This document shows, in pieces, positions 8,715-17,437 of a stretch of DNA of 64,000 nucleotides. A model generated the notes under the pieces. That model was given only the letters and a program-made list of their open reading frames with translations, was not told the DNA's origin and did not search any database. Positions within the stretch are counted from its first letter, which is position 1; each line of letters begins with the position of its first letter. The translations under genes were made by a program, and so were the position numbers. The stretch covers positions 62,001 through 126,000 of the forward strand of contig NZ_RAQJ01000003.1 in assembly GCF_003610635.1 (NCBI RefSeq). The letters run 5' to 3'. This stretch comes from Ichthyenterobacterium magnum. GTDB lineage: Bacteria; Bacteroidota; Bacteroidia; Flavobacteriales; Flavobacteriaceae.

Positions 8715-10043
8715 TTATGCATTCTCTTTTGGAACTCTAAATAGCAAAATTATTCCTACAAAAAAGAAAACAAACAAAAACAGTATGGCATTACGCATCG
8801 TGCTGACTTGTACCATTGTAGCATAAATAGCCATACCGATAACAATTCCAATTTTTTCTGCAACATCAAAAAAGCTAAAGTATGATGTTGTATCTTCTGT
8901 TTCAGGCAAAAATTTTGAATACGTAGAACGCGATAATGCTTGAATGCCTCCCATAACTAAACCTACAAAACTTGCGGTAACATAGAAATGAATTGGTAGC
9001 GTTATAAAATATGCACATACACATAATGCCATCCAAACAAAATTAACAGCTATTAATGTTTTAATGTTACCATATTTTGAAGACGCTCTAGATGTTAATA
9101 TTGCACCAAAAATTGCAACCACCTGAATAACCAGTATACTAATGATTAATCCCATAGTTTTTTCACTAGCACTTCCCCATGCTATTTCTTGTTCGCCAAA
9201 ATAAGTTGCAACAAGCATAATGGTTTGTACCGCCATACTATAAACAAAAAAAGCAGCTAAATATCGTTTTAATCTTAAATCCTCTTTTAATTGTATCCAA
9301 ACCAATTTTAGTTCTTTTAAGCCATTAAAAACAACTTCTTTAGTCACTTTATGACCTTTAGAAACACCTTTTGGTAATATATAAAATGTGTATTGGCTAA
9401 ATAAAATCCACCATAAGCCAACAGTAATAAACGTATAGCGCATTGCTCTTAGTGATGCTGCATCTTTCTCGACTTCGGTCTCTCCAATATCAAAACCAAA
9501 AAACTGCGGATACATTACCATTCCTAAATTAATAAGTAGAAGAATTACGCTTCCAATATAACCCATCGAAAAACCTTTAGCACTTATACTGTCTTGTTGT
9601 TTTTCAAAAGCAATGTCTGGCAAATATGAATTATAAAACACTAAACTTCCCCAATATCCTAATAATCCCATAAAATAAAATAGCAAGCTTAAATAAATTG
9701 AATCTAGATTAAACCAAAATAAACCTATACAACCAAAACCTCCTAAATAACAAAAGAATTTCATGAAACTCTTTTTGTTTCCAACATAATCGGCAATGCC
9801 TGACAATATTGGAGATGTAAATGTTACAACTAGAAACGTGAAAGCTGTAACATAAAAAATTAACGCCGTATTATCGAATTTGAAGCCAAAGGCCTCAACA
9901 GTTTTATCATCTGTTAAAAACAATGCCGAATAAAATATAGGAAATATAGACGAAGCAATTGTTAGTGTATAAACTGAATTTGCCCAATCGTAAAATGCCC
10001 AAGCATTGAGTAGTTTTTTACTTCCTTTTTCGAGTTTTGCCAT
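8715..10043 (-). CDS. MFS transporter, UMF1 family
   Basis: A 442-residue integral membrane protein with about twelve hydrophobic segments. The N-terminus reads MAKLEKGSKKLLNAWAFYDW followed by ANSVYTLTIASSIFPIFY, the signature of the UMF1/Atg22-like branch of the major facilitator superfamily, whose yeast relatives export amino acids from the vacuole. The bacterial substrate is unknown. I set the start at 10043 because the longer frame (10094) runs back through the terminator of the preceding gene. That terminator ends only eight bases before the start codon, so the promoter must overlap it or expression depends on read-through. Confidence 0.85.
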   Translation of the reverse strand: MAKLEKGSKKLLNAWAFYDWANSVYTLTIASSIFPIFYSALFLTDDKTVEAFGFKFDNTALIFYVTAFTFLVVTFTSPILSGIADYVGNKKSFMKFFCYLGGFGCIGLFWFNLDSIYLSLLFYFMGLLGYWGSLVFYNSYLPDIAFEKQQDSISAKGFSMGYIGSVILLLINLGMVMYPQFFGFDIGETEVEKDAASLRAMRYTFITVGLWWILFSQYTFYILPKGVSKGHKVTKEVVFNGLKELKLVWIQLKEDLRLKRYLAAFFVYSMAVQTIMLVATYFGEQEIAWGSASEKTMGLIISILVIQVVAIFGAILTSRASSKYGNIKTLIAVNFVWMALCVCAYFITLPIHFYVTASFVGLVMGGIQALSRSTYSKFLPETEDTTSYFSFFDVAEKIGIVIGMAIYATMVQVSTMRNAILFLFVFFFVGIILLFRVPKENA

Positions 10044-10050
10044 AATTAAA

Positions 10051-10082
10051 AATAAAAAAGCTGCTCTTAAATGAGCAGCTTC
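10051..10082 (-). terminator. Terminator downstream of the M48 protease gene
   Basis: A perfect 9-bp stem (AAGCTGCTC at 10058-10066 with 10073-10081) and six-base loop, with a minus-strand T tract at 10054-10059. It follows the M48 gene and lies immediately before the UMF1 transporter start at 10043. Confidence 0.85.
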
Positions 10083-10119
10083 TAAAGTAATCAAATATTT
10101 TAATATCTAGACTTAACTA

Positions 10120-10938
10120 TTATTCTCTAAATGAAGTAATTCCAAATTTACGAGCTTCAGCTTTTGCTTCAGGAGCCCATTTTGTTAAGTTAGCAATTCG
10201 CGTATCGTTTGATGGATGCGTACTTAAAAATTCTGGCGGTGCTTGTCCTCCACTATTAGCTTTCATTCTTTTCCATAACTCAGCAGCTTCATCAGGATTA
10301 TAACCAGCAATTGCCATTAAACGTAATCCAATCTCATCAGATTGAGTTTCATGACTTCTACTAAAAGGCAACATACCTCCAACATTAGAAGCAATACCAA
10401 AGGCTTGATTATAAATTCCTAAATTTTTATCATCTTTTAACAGCAGGTTTCCTCCAACGGCTATACCTTGTTGTATATAAGCAGCACTCATACGTTGCTG
10501 CCCATGATTGGCCAAAGCATGAGCAACTTCATGTCCCATAATTGCAGCAACACCAGTTTCGTTTTGTGCTATAGGTAAAATTCCTGTATAAAACACTATT
10601 TTTCCTCCTGGCATACACCAAGCATTAACTGTCTTATCATTTACTAAATTATATTCCCATTTATAATCATCTAAATACCCTTGATGTCCATTAGCGTTTA
10701 ACCAACGCTCGGCAGCAACAGCAATACGCTGCCCAACTCTTTTAATCATCTCTGCATCAGGAGTATCTTTTACAACTTTATTTTCTGTTAAAAACTGATT
10801 ATATTGCGCAAAAGCTGATGGAAATAACTGGTCATTAGAAACAAATGCTAAAGTTTTATTTCCTGTAAAAGGATTTGTAGCACATGACAAGAACATAACT
10901 ATAGTTCCAAATGCTATTATACTATTTTTAAAGTTCAT
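10120..10938 (-). CDS. M48 family metalloprotease, lipoprotein (LoiP/BepA-like)
   Basis: A 272-residue periplasm-facing zinc peptidase. The N-terminus MNFKNSIIAFGTIVMFLSC ends in a lipobox cysteine, so the enzyme should be anchored to a membrane. The zinc motif HEVAH is at 136-140, in the context IMGHEVAHALANHGQQRMS, and the downstream acidic element is SHETQSDEIGLRLM at 195-208. The family (LoiP, BepA, YcaL in E. coli) clears misassembled outer-membrane proteins. The length fits the short LoiP-type form without TPR repeats. It is divergent from msrB; both would act on damaged envelope proteins, though a common regulator is not visible. Confidence 0.9.
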   Translation of the reverse strand: MNFKNSIIAFGTIVMFLSCATNPFTGNKTLAFVSNDQLFPSAFAQYNQFLTENKVVKDTPDAEMIKRVGQRIAVAAERWLNANGHQGYLDDYKWEYNLVNDKTVNAWCMPGGKIVFYTGILPIAQNETGVAAIMGHEVAHALANHGQQRMSAAYIQQGIAVGGNLLLKDDKNLGIYNQAFGIASNVGGMLPFSRSHETQSDEIGLRLMAIAGYNPDEAAELWKRMKANSGGQAPPEFLSTHPSNDTRIANLTKWAPEAKAEARKFGITSFRE

Positions 10939-11103
10939 TATTAATGGTTTTAATATTTATATATAAAAGTACAAAAAACGTTCCAAAAATTTAGACACAT
11001 TTTTACTTAGAATGTCACATAATTTAAAAAAAACAAAACTCTCTTTGTTAAGTTTTAATTTTCTATCCGACCTAATACAAATCAAACACAAATTTCTAAT
11101 TAC

Positions 11104-11583
11104 ATGAAAAACATAGTATTAATAGCCATTACTTTTCTGTTTTTTAGTTGCAATAGTTCTGCTCAAAAAAACAAAACTACAGAAAAAGCTTATACCGTTA
11201 CTAAAACAGATGCAGAATGGAAAAAACAGCTTACAAAACAACAATATTATGTACTTAGAAAAGCTGGCACAGAAAGACCATTTACTAGTCCTTTAAATAA
11301 AGAATACAGTAAAGGTGTTTTTTATTGTGCTGCTTGTGATACACCACTATTTAAAAGTGAACATAAATTTGATTCTGGTACGGGATGGCCAAGCTTTGAT
11401 AGAGAAATAAAAGGCAATGTTGCTTATGGCACAGACAATAACTTAGGCTATACAAGAAATGAAGAACATTGTGCAACCTGCGGCGGACATTTAGGTCATG
11501 TTTTTGATGATGGTCCTAGAAATACTACAGGAAAACGTCATTGTATTAATGGTGCTGCTTTAAAATTTGTGCCTTCAGAATAG
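11104..11583 (+). CDS. msrB: Peptide-methionine (R)-S-oxide reductase, exported
   Basis: Reduces methionine-R-sulfoxide in proteins. The 159 residues begin with a signal or lipoprotein leader (MKNIVLIAITFLFFSCNSSAQ), so this copy acts in the periplasm or on an outer membrane. The mature part has the two zinc-binding CxxC pairs (YCAACDTPLF and HCATCGGHLGH), the GTGWPSF substrate loop and the catalytic cysteine in RHCINGAALKF. No MsrA domain is fused. A long hairpin element (11606-11663) follows before the DUF1572 gene. Confidence 0.96.
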   Translation: MKNIVLIAITFLFFSCNSSAQKNKTTEKAYTVTKTDAEWKKQLTKQQYYVLRKAGTERPFTSPLNKEYSKGVFYCAACDTPLFKSEHKFDSGTGWPSFDREIKGNVAYGTDNNLGYTRNEEHCATCGGHLGHVFDDGPRNTTGKRHCINGAALKFVPSE

Positions 11584-11605
11584 TTTAACTTATTCATTAA
11601 ATACA

Positions 11606-11663
11606 ATAGTGATATAAAAACTAGCTATCATAATTGATAGCAACAAAGGTTTTGTATCACTAT
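11606..11663. repeat. Long imperfect hairpin between msrB and the DUF1572 gene
   Basis: An outer stem pairs 11606-11614 (ATAGTGATA) with 11655-11663 (TATCACTAT) and continues with AAAAC against GTTTT. Inside, 11624-11630 (GCTATCA) pairs with 11635-11641 (TGATAGC) across a TAAT loop. A T-rich stretch follows, so it could terminate msrB transcription. The nested palindromes are more elaborate than an ordinary terminator. Confidence 0.6.
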
Positions 11664-11687
11664 TTTTATATTATAAATTTTAAAGCA

Positions 11688-12242
11688 ATGAAAGATTCAT
11701 ATCTAACTAGCATTACAAAACAATTTGAATATTATAAAAGCCTAGGAGATAAAACATTTAATCAATTAAGCTTTGAAGAGCTTCAAAAAGAATTTTCTCA
11801 AGACTCCAACAGTATTTCTATAATAGTAAAACATTTAGCCGGAAACATGTTAAGCAGATGGACTAACTTTTTAAATGAAGATGGCGAAAAAGAATGGAGA
11901 CATAGAGATCAAGAATTTATAGACACTTTCACTAGTAAAGATGAACTATTAAAAACATGGAACCTAGGTTGGGAATGTCTATTTAAAGCCATTAAGCCTT
12001 TATCTCAAAACGATTTAGAACGTATTATTTATATTAGAAACCAAGGTCACACTATTACTGAAGCCATAAACAGACAGCTATCTCATTATAGCTATCACGT
12101 TGGGCAAATTGCATTTATTGGTAAACTCATTAAAGGAAAGCATTGGCAATCATTATCAATACCAAAAGGAAAATCTTCAAACTATAATCAAGAAAAATTT
12201 GCTAATAAAAAAGGTCGCAGACATTTTACTGAAGACCTTTAA
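11688..12242 (+). CDS. DUF1572 (DinB-like) family protein
   Basis: A 184-residue protein of the DUF1572 group in the DinB/YfiT four-helix superfamily. The start is the ATG at 11688 (MKDSYLTSITKQFEYYKSLG); the longer frame begins at a TTG inside the hairpin element. The features are NSISIIVKHLAGNMLSRWTNFL, then HRDQEFIDTF, and at the C-terminus QLSHYSYHVGQIAFIGKLIKG, whose histidines match the metal site of DinB-like thiol-dependent enzymes. The substrate is unknown. A weak hairpin (AAAGGTC/GACCTTT) overlaps its last codons. A second, shorter DinB-like gene is at 54016-54462. Confidence 0.82.
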   Translation: MKDSYLTSITKQFEYYKSLGDKTFNQLSFEELQKEFSQDSNSISIIVKHLAGNMLSRWTNFLNEDGEKEWRHRDQEFIDTFTSKDELLKTWNLGWECLFKAIKPLSQNDLERIIYIRNQGHTITEAINRQLSHYSYHVGQIAFIGKLIKGKHWQSLSIPKGKSSNYNQEKFANKKGRRHFTEDL

Positions 12243-12299
12243 TATTACATTTAGGTTTTGTAACTTCGTTGCTTCAAAAAATGACTAAAAAAAATACGC

Positions 12300-13676
12300 A
12301 TGAGTAAATATGATATTATAGTTTTAGGAAGCGGTCCTGGTGGTTATGTAACTGCTATTCGTGCTTCACAATTAGGCTTTAAAACTGCTGTTGTAGAAAA
12401 AGAAAGTCTTGGTGGTGTTTGTTTAAATTGGGGTTGTATACCAACAAAAGCTTTATTAAAATCTGCTCAAGTTTTTGAATATTTAAAACATGCAGAAGAC
12501 TATGGCTTATCTGTAAAAGATGCAGACAAAGATTTTAATGCTGTTGTAAAAAGAAGTCGTGGTGTTGCAGAAGGCATGAGTAATGGCGTGAAATTCTTAA
12601 TGAAGAAAAACAAAATTGATGTCATTGAAGGTTTTGGAAAACTAAAGCCTGGAAAAAAGATTGATGTTGATGGAAAAGAATACAGTGCAGATCATATAGT
12701 AATAGCAACTGGAGCACGTTCTCGTGAGTTACCTAGCCTACCACAGGATGGCAAAAAAGTAATCGGTTATAGAGAGGCAATGACTTTACCATCGCAACCA
12801 AAAAAGATGATTGTTGTTGGTTCTGGAGCCATTGGTGTTGAATTTGCATATTTTTACAACTCAATGGGAACAGAAGTTACCATTGTTGAATATTTGCCAA
12901 ATATTGTTCCTGTAGAAGATATAGATGTTTCTAAACAATTAGAGCGTAGCTTTAAAAAGAGTGGCATTAAAATTATGACTTCTGCCGAAGTAACTAATGT
13001 TGATACATCTGGAAAAGGTGTTAAAGCTACAGTTAAAACTAAAAAAGGCGAAGAAATTCTTGAAGCAGATATTATTCTTTCTGCTGTAGGTATTAAAACT
13101 AATATAGAAAACATTGGCTTAGAAGATGTAGGTATTGCTGTAGATCGCGATAAAATATTGGTGAATGATTATTATCAAACCAACATTCCTGGCTATTATG
13201 CCATTGGAGACGTTACTCCTGGACAAGCTTTAGCACACGTTGCATCTGCTGAAGGCATTTTATGCGTAGAAAAAATTGCAGGACTACATGTAGAAGCATT
13301 AGATTATGGAAACATTCCTGGATGTACTTATGCATCTCCAGAAATTGCAAGTGTTGGTTTAACCGAAAAGCAAGCCAAAGACCAAGGTTTAGATATAAAA
13401 GTTGGTAAGTTTCCGTTTTCAGCTTCTGGTAAAGCAAGTGCTGCTGGCACAAAAGACGGCTTTGTAAAAGTAATTTTTGATGCTAAATATGGCGAATGGT
13501 TGGGATGCCATATGATTGGTGCTGGCGTTACAGATATGATAGCTGAAGCTGTATTAGGACGAAAATTAGAAACTACTGGTCATGAAGTGCTAAAAGCGGT
13601 ACATCCGCATCCAACAATGAGCGAAGCTGTTATGGAAGCTGTAGCTGATGCTTACGATGAAGTCATACACCTATAA
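12300..13676 (+). CDS. lpd: Dihydrolipoyl dehydrogenase
   Basis: The E3 component of 2-oxoacid dehydrogenase complexes and of glycine cleavage; reoxidises protein-bound dihydrolipoamide with NAD+. The 458 residues have the FAD-binding GSGPGGY at 10-16, the redox disulfide in CLNWGCIPTK (Cys41, Cys46), the NAD-binding VVGSGAIGVEFAY, the second FAD contact YYAIGDVT, and the C-terminal interface HPHPTMSEAVMEA with the catalytic His-Glu pair. It is a single gene flanked by other functions and closed by a strong terminator, so E1 and E2 genes must lie elsewhere. Confidence 0.96.
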   Translation: MSKYDIIVLGSGPGGYVTAIRASQLGFKTAVVEKESLGGVCLNWGCIPTKALLKSAQVFEYLKHAEDYGLSVKDADKDFNAVVKRSRGVAEGMSNGVKFLMKKNKIDVIEGFGKLKPGKKIDVDGKEYSADHIVIATGARSRELPSLPQDGKKVIGYREAMTLPSQPKKMIVVGSGAIGVEFAYFYNSMGTEVTIVEYLPNIVPVEDIDVSKQLERSFKKSGIKIMTSAEVTNVDTSGKGVKATVKTKKGEEILEADIILSAVGIKTNIENIGLEDVGIAVDRDKILVNDYYQTNIPGYYAIGDVTPGQALAHVASAEGILCVEKIAGLHVEALDYGNIPGCTYASPEIASVGLTEKQAKDQGLDIKVGKFPFSASGKASAAGTKDGFVKVIFDAKYGEWLGCHMIGAGVTDMIAEAVLGRKLETTGHEVLKAVHPHPTMSEAVMEAVADAYDEVIHL

Positions 13677-13694
13677 CAAATAATTAAAAAACAT

Positions 13695-13728
13695 AAAAAA
13701 GACGATTCTAATAGAATCGTCTTTTTTA
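13695..13728 (+). terminator. Terminator downstream of lpd
   Basis: A near-perfect stem (AAAAAAGACGATTC at 13695-13708 with GAATCGTCTTTTTT at 13714-13727) and a five-base loop, ending in a T tract. Confidence 0.9.
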
Positions 13729-13772
13729 TTCATATTTTAGTTAAATTATTTTACCATAATAACACTTGATAT

Positions 13773-14846
13773 TTGGATACAATAAGAAGGTTTTATGTTT
13801 TAGATGCTTTTAGAGGGCTTGCCGCTCTTTTGGTTTTTCTGTATCATATGCCAAAACTATCAAGTTTAACTGCAAATGCATTTATAAAAGGTTCTGGAGT
13901 TTTTGTCGATTTATTTTTTGTGCTAAGTGGTTTTGTTATTTATCATAATTATAAAAACAAGTTATATGATTTTAGCACAAGTAAATCTTTTATTACAAAA
14001 AGAATAAAGCGTCTTATACCTTTGCATGTATACACATTACTAATTCTATTAATTTTAGAATTCATCAAATACTTAACATCAGATTATATTACATATAGTA
14101 TAGTCCCATTTAAGTATAATACAATGACTTCTTTTTGGCCTCAATTATTTCTATTAAATTCTACTCCTTTCTTTTCTGGGTTTAATTGGAATGGTCAAAA
14201 TTGGTCTATAAGTGCAGAACTAATAACTTATTTTTTATTTATACTGACGTCTCTTTTATGGCTTAAAAAAAAGAAAGTAACATTCTTTATTTCATTTCTT
14301 ATTATATGTTTTGGATACCTCTTTTTTGTTTTAAAATATAATACTTACAAAGTTTCTGTAGACTTTAAATTTAGTTTTATTAGAGGTTTTATAGGGTTTT
14401 ATTTTGGAATAATAGTATACATATTGAGAAATTACTTTTTAGTGCTATTAAATAGAATATCAAAAATTATTGGCAATGTATTAGAAGTTTTAGTTTTAAT
14501 TTTAGTACTATATGTGGTTTGTAATATGGGATATTATAAAGACTATTTTTTTATTGTGCACATAGTCTTTGGTTTACTTCTTTTTGTTTTTTCAATGGAA
14601 AAAGGAATAGTCTCACAATTATTAAGACTACAATTATTTCAAAAACTCGGGCAGTGGTCTTACTCTATATACCTAAATCATACATTGATGATAATCTTGT
14701 ATAATATGATAATTATTAAAGCCATTGGAGTGAGTAAAGAATATATTATATTTTCAGAAATATTATTAATTGCTATGGTATGCTTATATTCTTATTTCAC
14801 ATACGAGTATATCGAAAAGCGTTTCTACAAAAAACTAAAAAAATAA
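13773..14846 (+). CDS. Acyltransferase family 3 (OafA/YrhL-like) membrane protein
   Basis: A 357-residue membrane O-acyltransferase with about ten hydrophobic segments. The signature is at the N-terminus: RRFYVLDAFRGLAALLVFLYHM with the catalytic-type histidine, then FVDLFFVLSGFVIYHNY and KRIKRLIPLHVYTLL. Such enzymes acylate sugars of O-antigen, capsule or other envelope glycans; the target here is unknown. The start is a TTG at 13773, because an in-frame stop (13767-13769) lies just upstream and the conserved RGLAAL block begins at residue 14. The gene is more AT-rich than its neighbours and has no partner polysaccharide genes, which may hint at independent acquisition. Confidence 0.87.
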   Translation: MDTIRRFYVLDAFRGLAALLVFLYHMPKLSSLTANAFIKGSGVFVDLFFVLSGFVIYHNYKNKLYDFSTSKSFITKRIKRLIPLHVYTLLILLILEFIKYLTSDYITYSIVPFKYNTMTSFWPQLFLLNSTPFFSGFNWNGQNWSISAELITYFLFILTSLLWLKKKKVTFFISFLIICFGYLFFVLKYNTYKVSVDFKFSFIRGFIGFYFGIIVYILRNYFLVLLNRISKIIGNVLEVLVLILVLYVVCNMGYYKDYFFIVHIVFGLLLFVFSMEKGIVSQLLRLQLFQKLGQWSYSIYLNHTLMIILYNMIIIKAIGVSKEYIIFSEILLIAMVCLYSYFTYEYIEKRFYKKLKK

Positions 14847-14857
14847 TCTTAACCACT

Positions 14858-15274
14858 TTAAATAAAACTCTGTATTGCTAGTTCATAACTTTGCAAACCA
14901 AAACCTAGAATAACACCTTTAGCATTAGGAGAAATAAATGATTTGTGTCTAAATTCTTCTCTATTAAATGTATTAGAAATATGCACTTCTACTACTGGTG
15001 TTTCAATTGCCTTTACAGCGTCACCAATACCAACCGAAGTATGCGTATAAGCTGCAGCATTTAGAATAATACCATTATATAAAAAACCAACCTCTTGAAG
15101 CTTATCAATAAGCTCTCCTTCTATATTAGATTGATAATAATCAATCTCTATGTTAGAATATTTCTGTTTAACTTTATCTAAAAACTCAGTAAACGACAAA
15201 CTTCCATATATATTAGGTTCACGCTTACCTAAAAGATTAAGGTTTGGGCCATTAATGATAATAAGTTTCTTCAT
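14858..15274 (-). CDS. aroQ: 3-dehydroquinate dehydratase, type II
   Basis: Third step of the shikimate pathway, 3-dehydroquinate to 3-dehydroshikimate. The 138-residue protein has the type II hallmarks: the N-terminal NGPNLNLLGKREPNIYG with the catalytic tyrosine, SNIEGELIDKLQE, the NAAAYTHTSVGIGDAV loop, VEVHISNTFNREEFRHKSF and a C-terminal GVILGFGLQSYELAI. The length (about 140-150 in the family) is normal. It is convergent with the acyltransferase across 11 bases and has no operon partner here. Confidence 0.96.
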   Translation of the reverse strand: MKKLIIINGPNLNLLGKREPNIYGSLSFTEFLDKVKQKYSNIEIDYYQSNIEGELIDKLQEVGFLYNGIILNAAAYTHTSVGIGDAVKAIETPVVEVHISNTFNREEFRHKSFISPNAKGVILGFGLQSYELAIQSFI

Positions 15275-15302
15275 AGAGTAAAGGTATCAAAAAAATGAGC
15301 AT

Positions 15303-15331
15303 AAAAAAACCGAAGCACTTTGCCTCGGTTT
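15303..15331 (-). terminator. Terminator downstream of barrel gene 15352-15975
   Basis: AAACCGA (15307-15313) pairs with TCGGTTT (15325-15331), extended by GCA/TGC near the loop, with an A tract on the plus strand that becomes the T tract of minus-strand transcripts. Confidence 0.8.
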
Positions 15332-15351
15332 CATGAAAAATAAATCTTAAA

Positions 15352-15975
15352 TTATAATGAAAACAAAGCACCTACATTAAAACTACTTCTTCCATTTCGT
15401 ATAGAATCTCCTGCGTTTTCTTCAAAAATATCAGAAAATCCAGATTGTCCGTCATACTCAACAAATAATTTAATGTTATCATTAATTTCAAACTTATATC
15501 CTATGCCAAATGCAAGACCAAAGTCAGTGCTTTTAAATCCTTCTTTAACATCTAAACCAAGCTCAGAATCTTCAGCATTAATTACAAACCCAATATACGG
15601 TCCAAAATTTAAATACCAGTTTCGATTACTTCCAAAGTGCCAATTAGCCATTACTGGTACAGACAGGTAGTTCAATTTAAAGTCAGTAATAACATTAACA
15701 TCAGTATCAACATTATAGATAAAGCCATCAGCCCAACCTTTTTGATCGTAAATTAGTTTTGCTTTAATTCCCCATCGGTCAGAAAAATAGTACTCACCAG
15801 AACCAGATAGATTAAATCCAATTTTAGATTTAGCGTTATTGTTTCCTTGTATATCTGAAACATTAGATAGGTTTAATCCCAAACCAATACCTAACTCAAT
15901 ATCTCCAGAGTCTTGTGCATTAACATTTGATAATCCAAATACTGCAAATGCAGATAATAGCAATAATTTTTTCAT
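15352..15975 (-). CDS. Outer-membrane beta-barrel protein (PorT-like fold)
   Basis: A 207-residue exported protein with signal peptide MKKLLLLSAFAVFGLSNVNA followed by QDSGDIELGIGLGLNLSNVS and alternating strands that end ...RSSFNVGALFSL, typical of small Bacteroidota outer-membrane barrels (eight strands likely). Inner segments such as FNLSGSGEYYFSDRWGIKAKLIYDQKG and YLSVPVMANWHFG resemble the PorT/OMP_b-brl_2 family. No function can be assigned. It is the first of three adjacent minus-strand barrel genes that share almost the same signal peptide but have different barrels; each has its own terminator. Confidence 0.8.
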   Translation of the reverse strand: MKKLLLLSAFAVFGLSNVNAQDSGDIELGIGLGLNLSNVSDIQGNNNAKSKIGFNLSGSGEYYFSDRWGIKAKLIYDQKGWADGFIYNVDTDVNVITDFKLNYLSVPVMANWHFGSNRNWYLNFGPYIGFVINAEDSELGLDVKEGFKSTDFGLAFGIGYKFEINDNIKLFVEYDGQSGFSDIFEENAGDSIRNGRSSFNVGALFSL

Positions 15976-16103
15976 AATAGATTTGTTTAAATTAATTAAA
16001 ATTAGTCGGCAAAAGTAAGTTTTGGCTTGCTATTGACCTAGCAATTTGCTTAAAATCTATCAGAATTTTCTTATACTACTAATAACTAGTATTTTACAAA
16101 TAA

Positions 16104-16131
16104 TAAAGGGAAGCTTTTGCTTCCCTTTTTA
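16104..16131 (-). terminator. Terminator downstream of barrel gene 16147-16755
   Basis: A perfect 10-bp stem (AAAGGGAAGC at 16105-16114 with 16119-16128) and TTTT loop. The minus-strand tail is TTTATTATTT. It separates the second and first barrel genes. Confidence 0.85.
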
Positions 16132-16146
16132 TAATATTGTAGGTAC

Positions 16147-16755
16147 TTAAAACTGATATCTCGCACCAAACCTGAGTCTTTTCATTCCTAAGTCAAAATG
16201 AAATTCATTAGTTGAGTCGCCATCACCATCTGGGTTAAGTGTAGAATATGTTATACCACCTAGGTTTGCATAAACTGAAAAACAATTTGACAAATGGTAA
16301 TTAACACCAGGAGCAACGCGTACTCTAAAACCAGTAGCTTTAGACTCATCGCTACCAGTTTGCTCGTATTTTGTACTTTCAAAACCTACACCACCTTTTA
16401 TATAAGGATTAAATCGTTTTTCGGGATTAAAGAAATAAGATGCAGATAGTCTCCCACCAAATGTAGTCATGGTATCTTCAAAAGAACCATTTTCATCTTT
16501 ATCGCTTTCATAATTTATTCCTACAGAAAGTGCTATATTATCATTTAAAAAATAGCCAACAGAAGGGCTGGCATGAAAAATATTATTCTTGTTATCTCCT
16601 GTTTTTTCAGACCAATAACCAATTTCACCAGATACAAAGTAATCTCCTTGAGAAAAACCACCTGTAAAAGCATCGTTGTCTTCATCGCCTTCTCCAGCGT
16701 TAATGCTCGATAATCCAAATACTGCCAAGGCAGCAAATAAAAATACTTTTTTCAT
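16147..16755 (-). CDS. Outer-membrane beta-barrel protein
   Basis: A 202-residue exported protein: signal peptide MKKVFLFAALAVFGLSSINA, then an acidic linker (GEGDEDNDAFTGG) and a barrel with SEIGYWSEKTG-like, SVGYFLNDNIALSVGINYESD, FGGRLSASYFFNPEKRFNPYIKGGVGFES and a C-terminal RLRFGARYQF ending in Phe, the usual last-strand signature. It looks like an OmpA-type or OMP_b-brl eight-stranded barrel without a peptidoglycan-binding domain. The role is unknown; the acidic turns could bind cations, which is a guess. It is the middle gene of the three-gene barrel array. Confidence 0.8.
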   Translation of the reverse strand: MKKVFLFAALAVFGLSSINAGEGDEDNDAFTGGFSQGDYFVSGEIGYWSEKTGDNKNNIFHASPSVGYFLNDNIALSVGINYESDKDENGSFEDTMTTFGGRLSASYFFNPEKRFNPYIKGGVGFESTKYEQTGSDESKATGFRVRVAPGVNYHLSNCFSVYANLGGITYSTLNPDGDGDSTNEFHFDLGMKRLRFGARYQF

Positions 16756-16913
16756 AATATTATAGATTTTAAAGATTAATTACTCCAAACTATGTACTTT
16801 TTGTTTACCTATTTGGTCTTTAATTTCTATTTATTAACAGTTTTATTAACAAATAAAATTTTATGTAGTTGATTATCAATACATAAAGCCTCATTTTTAA
16901 TACCTTTTTAAAC

Positions 16914-16947
16914 AAAAAAAAGAGAACTAATTAGCTCTCTTTTTTTG
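16914..16947 (-). terminator. Terminator downstream of barrel gene 16964-17437
   Basis: AAAAAGAGA pairs with TCTCTTTTT around a self-complementary CTAATTAG core, with long A and T tracts on either side. It separates the third and second barrel genes. Confidence 0.8.
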
Positions 16948-16963
16948 AATTTATATTTTTTAA

Positions 16964-17437
16964 TTATATACCAAATTCAACTCCGAAAGTAATGGTATTA
17001 AATGTCCCACCATCAACACTAACTCCACGATATGCAGCTACTATATCAATAGAATCACTTACTCCATATTGAAGTCTTGGAGAGTAGTAAAACCCTCCAT
17101 CATTACCATCTGGACTAATTCCTACTGCATATCCTAAATCTGCACCTAATGTAAATTCTTCTGAAATATTATAACGGGCAGCACCTGCGATAGGCAGAAA
17201 ACCTGCAGCATCGATATTATCTTTACCTATAGAATGCGAATAACCAGCAGTAACACCTGCATCAAAATCTTCAGAAACATCCCACAAATTAGTAACATCT
17301 ACAGAAATATTAAACGAATATCCATCACTAAAATCCCCAGAAATAAAACCACCACTTACTCCAGCCTTAAGGCCTTGAGCATTCATACTTGTTAATCCAA
17401 AAACTGCTACTGCAGCAAATAAAAATAATTTTTTCAT
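16964..17437 (-). CDS. Small outer-membrane beta-barrel protein
   Basis: A 157-residue exported protein with signal peptide MKKLFLFAAVAVFGLTSMNA and a short barrel: GLKAGVSGGFISGDFSDGYSF, DAGVTAGYSHSIG, AGAARYNISEEFTLGADLGYAVG, YYSPRLQYGVSDSIDIVAAYRG and the terminal strand NTITFGVEFGI. The length suits an eight-stranded barrel at the lower size limit. The function is unknown. It is divergent from xerD across 235 AT-rich bases and is the upstream member of the three-gene array. Confidence 0.78.
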   Translation of the reverse strand: MKKLFLFAAVAVFGLTSMNAQGLKAGVSGGFISGDFSDGYSFNISVDVTNLWDVSEDFDAGVTAGYSHSIGKDNIDAAGFLPIAGAARYNISEEFTLGADLGYAVGISPDGNDGGFYYSPRLQYGVSDSIDIVAAYRGVSVDGGTFNTITFGVEFGI

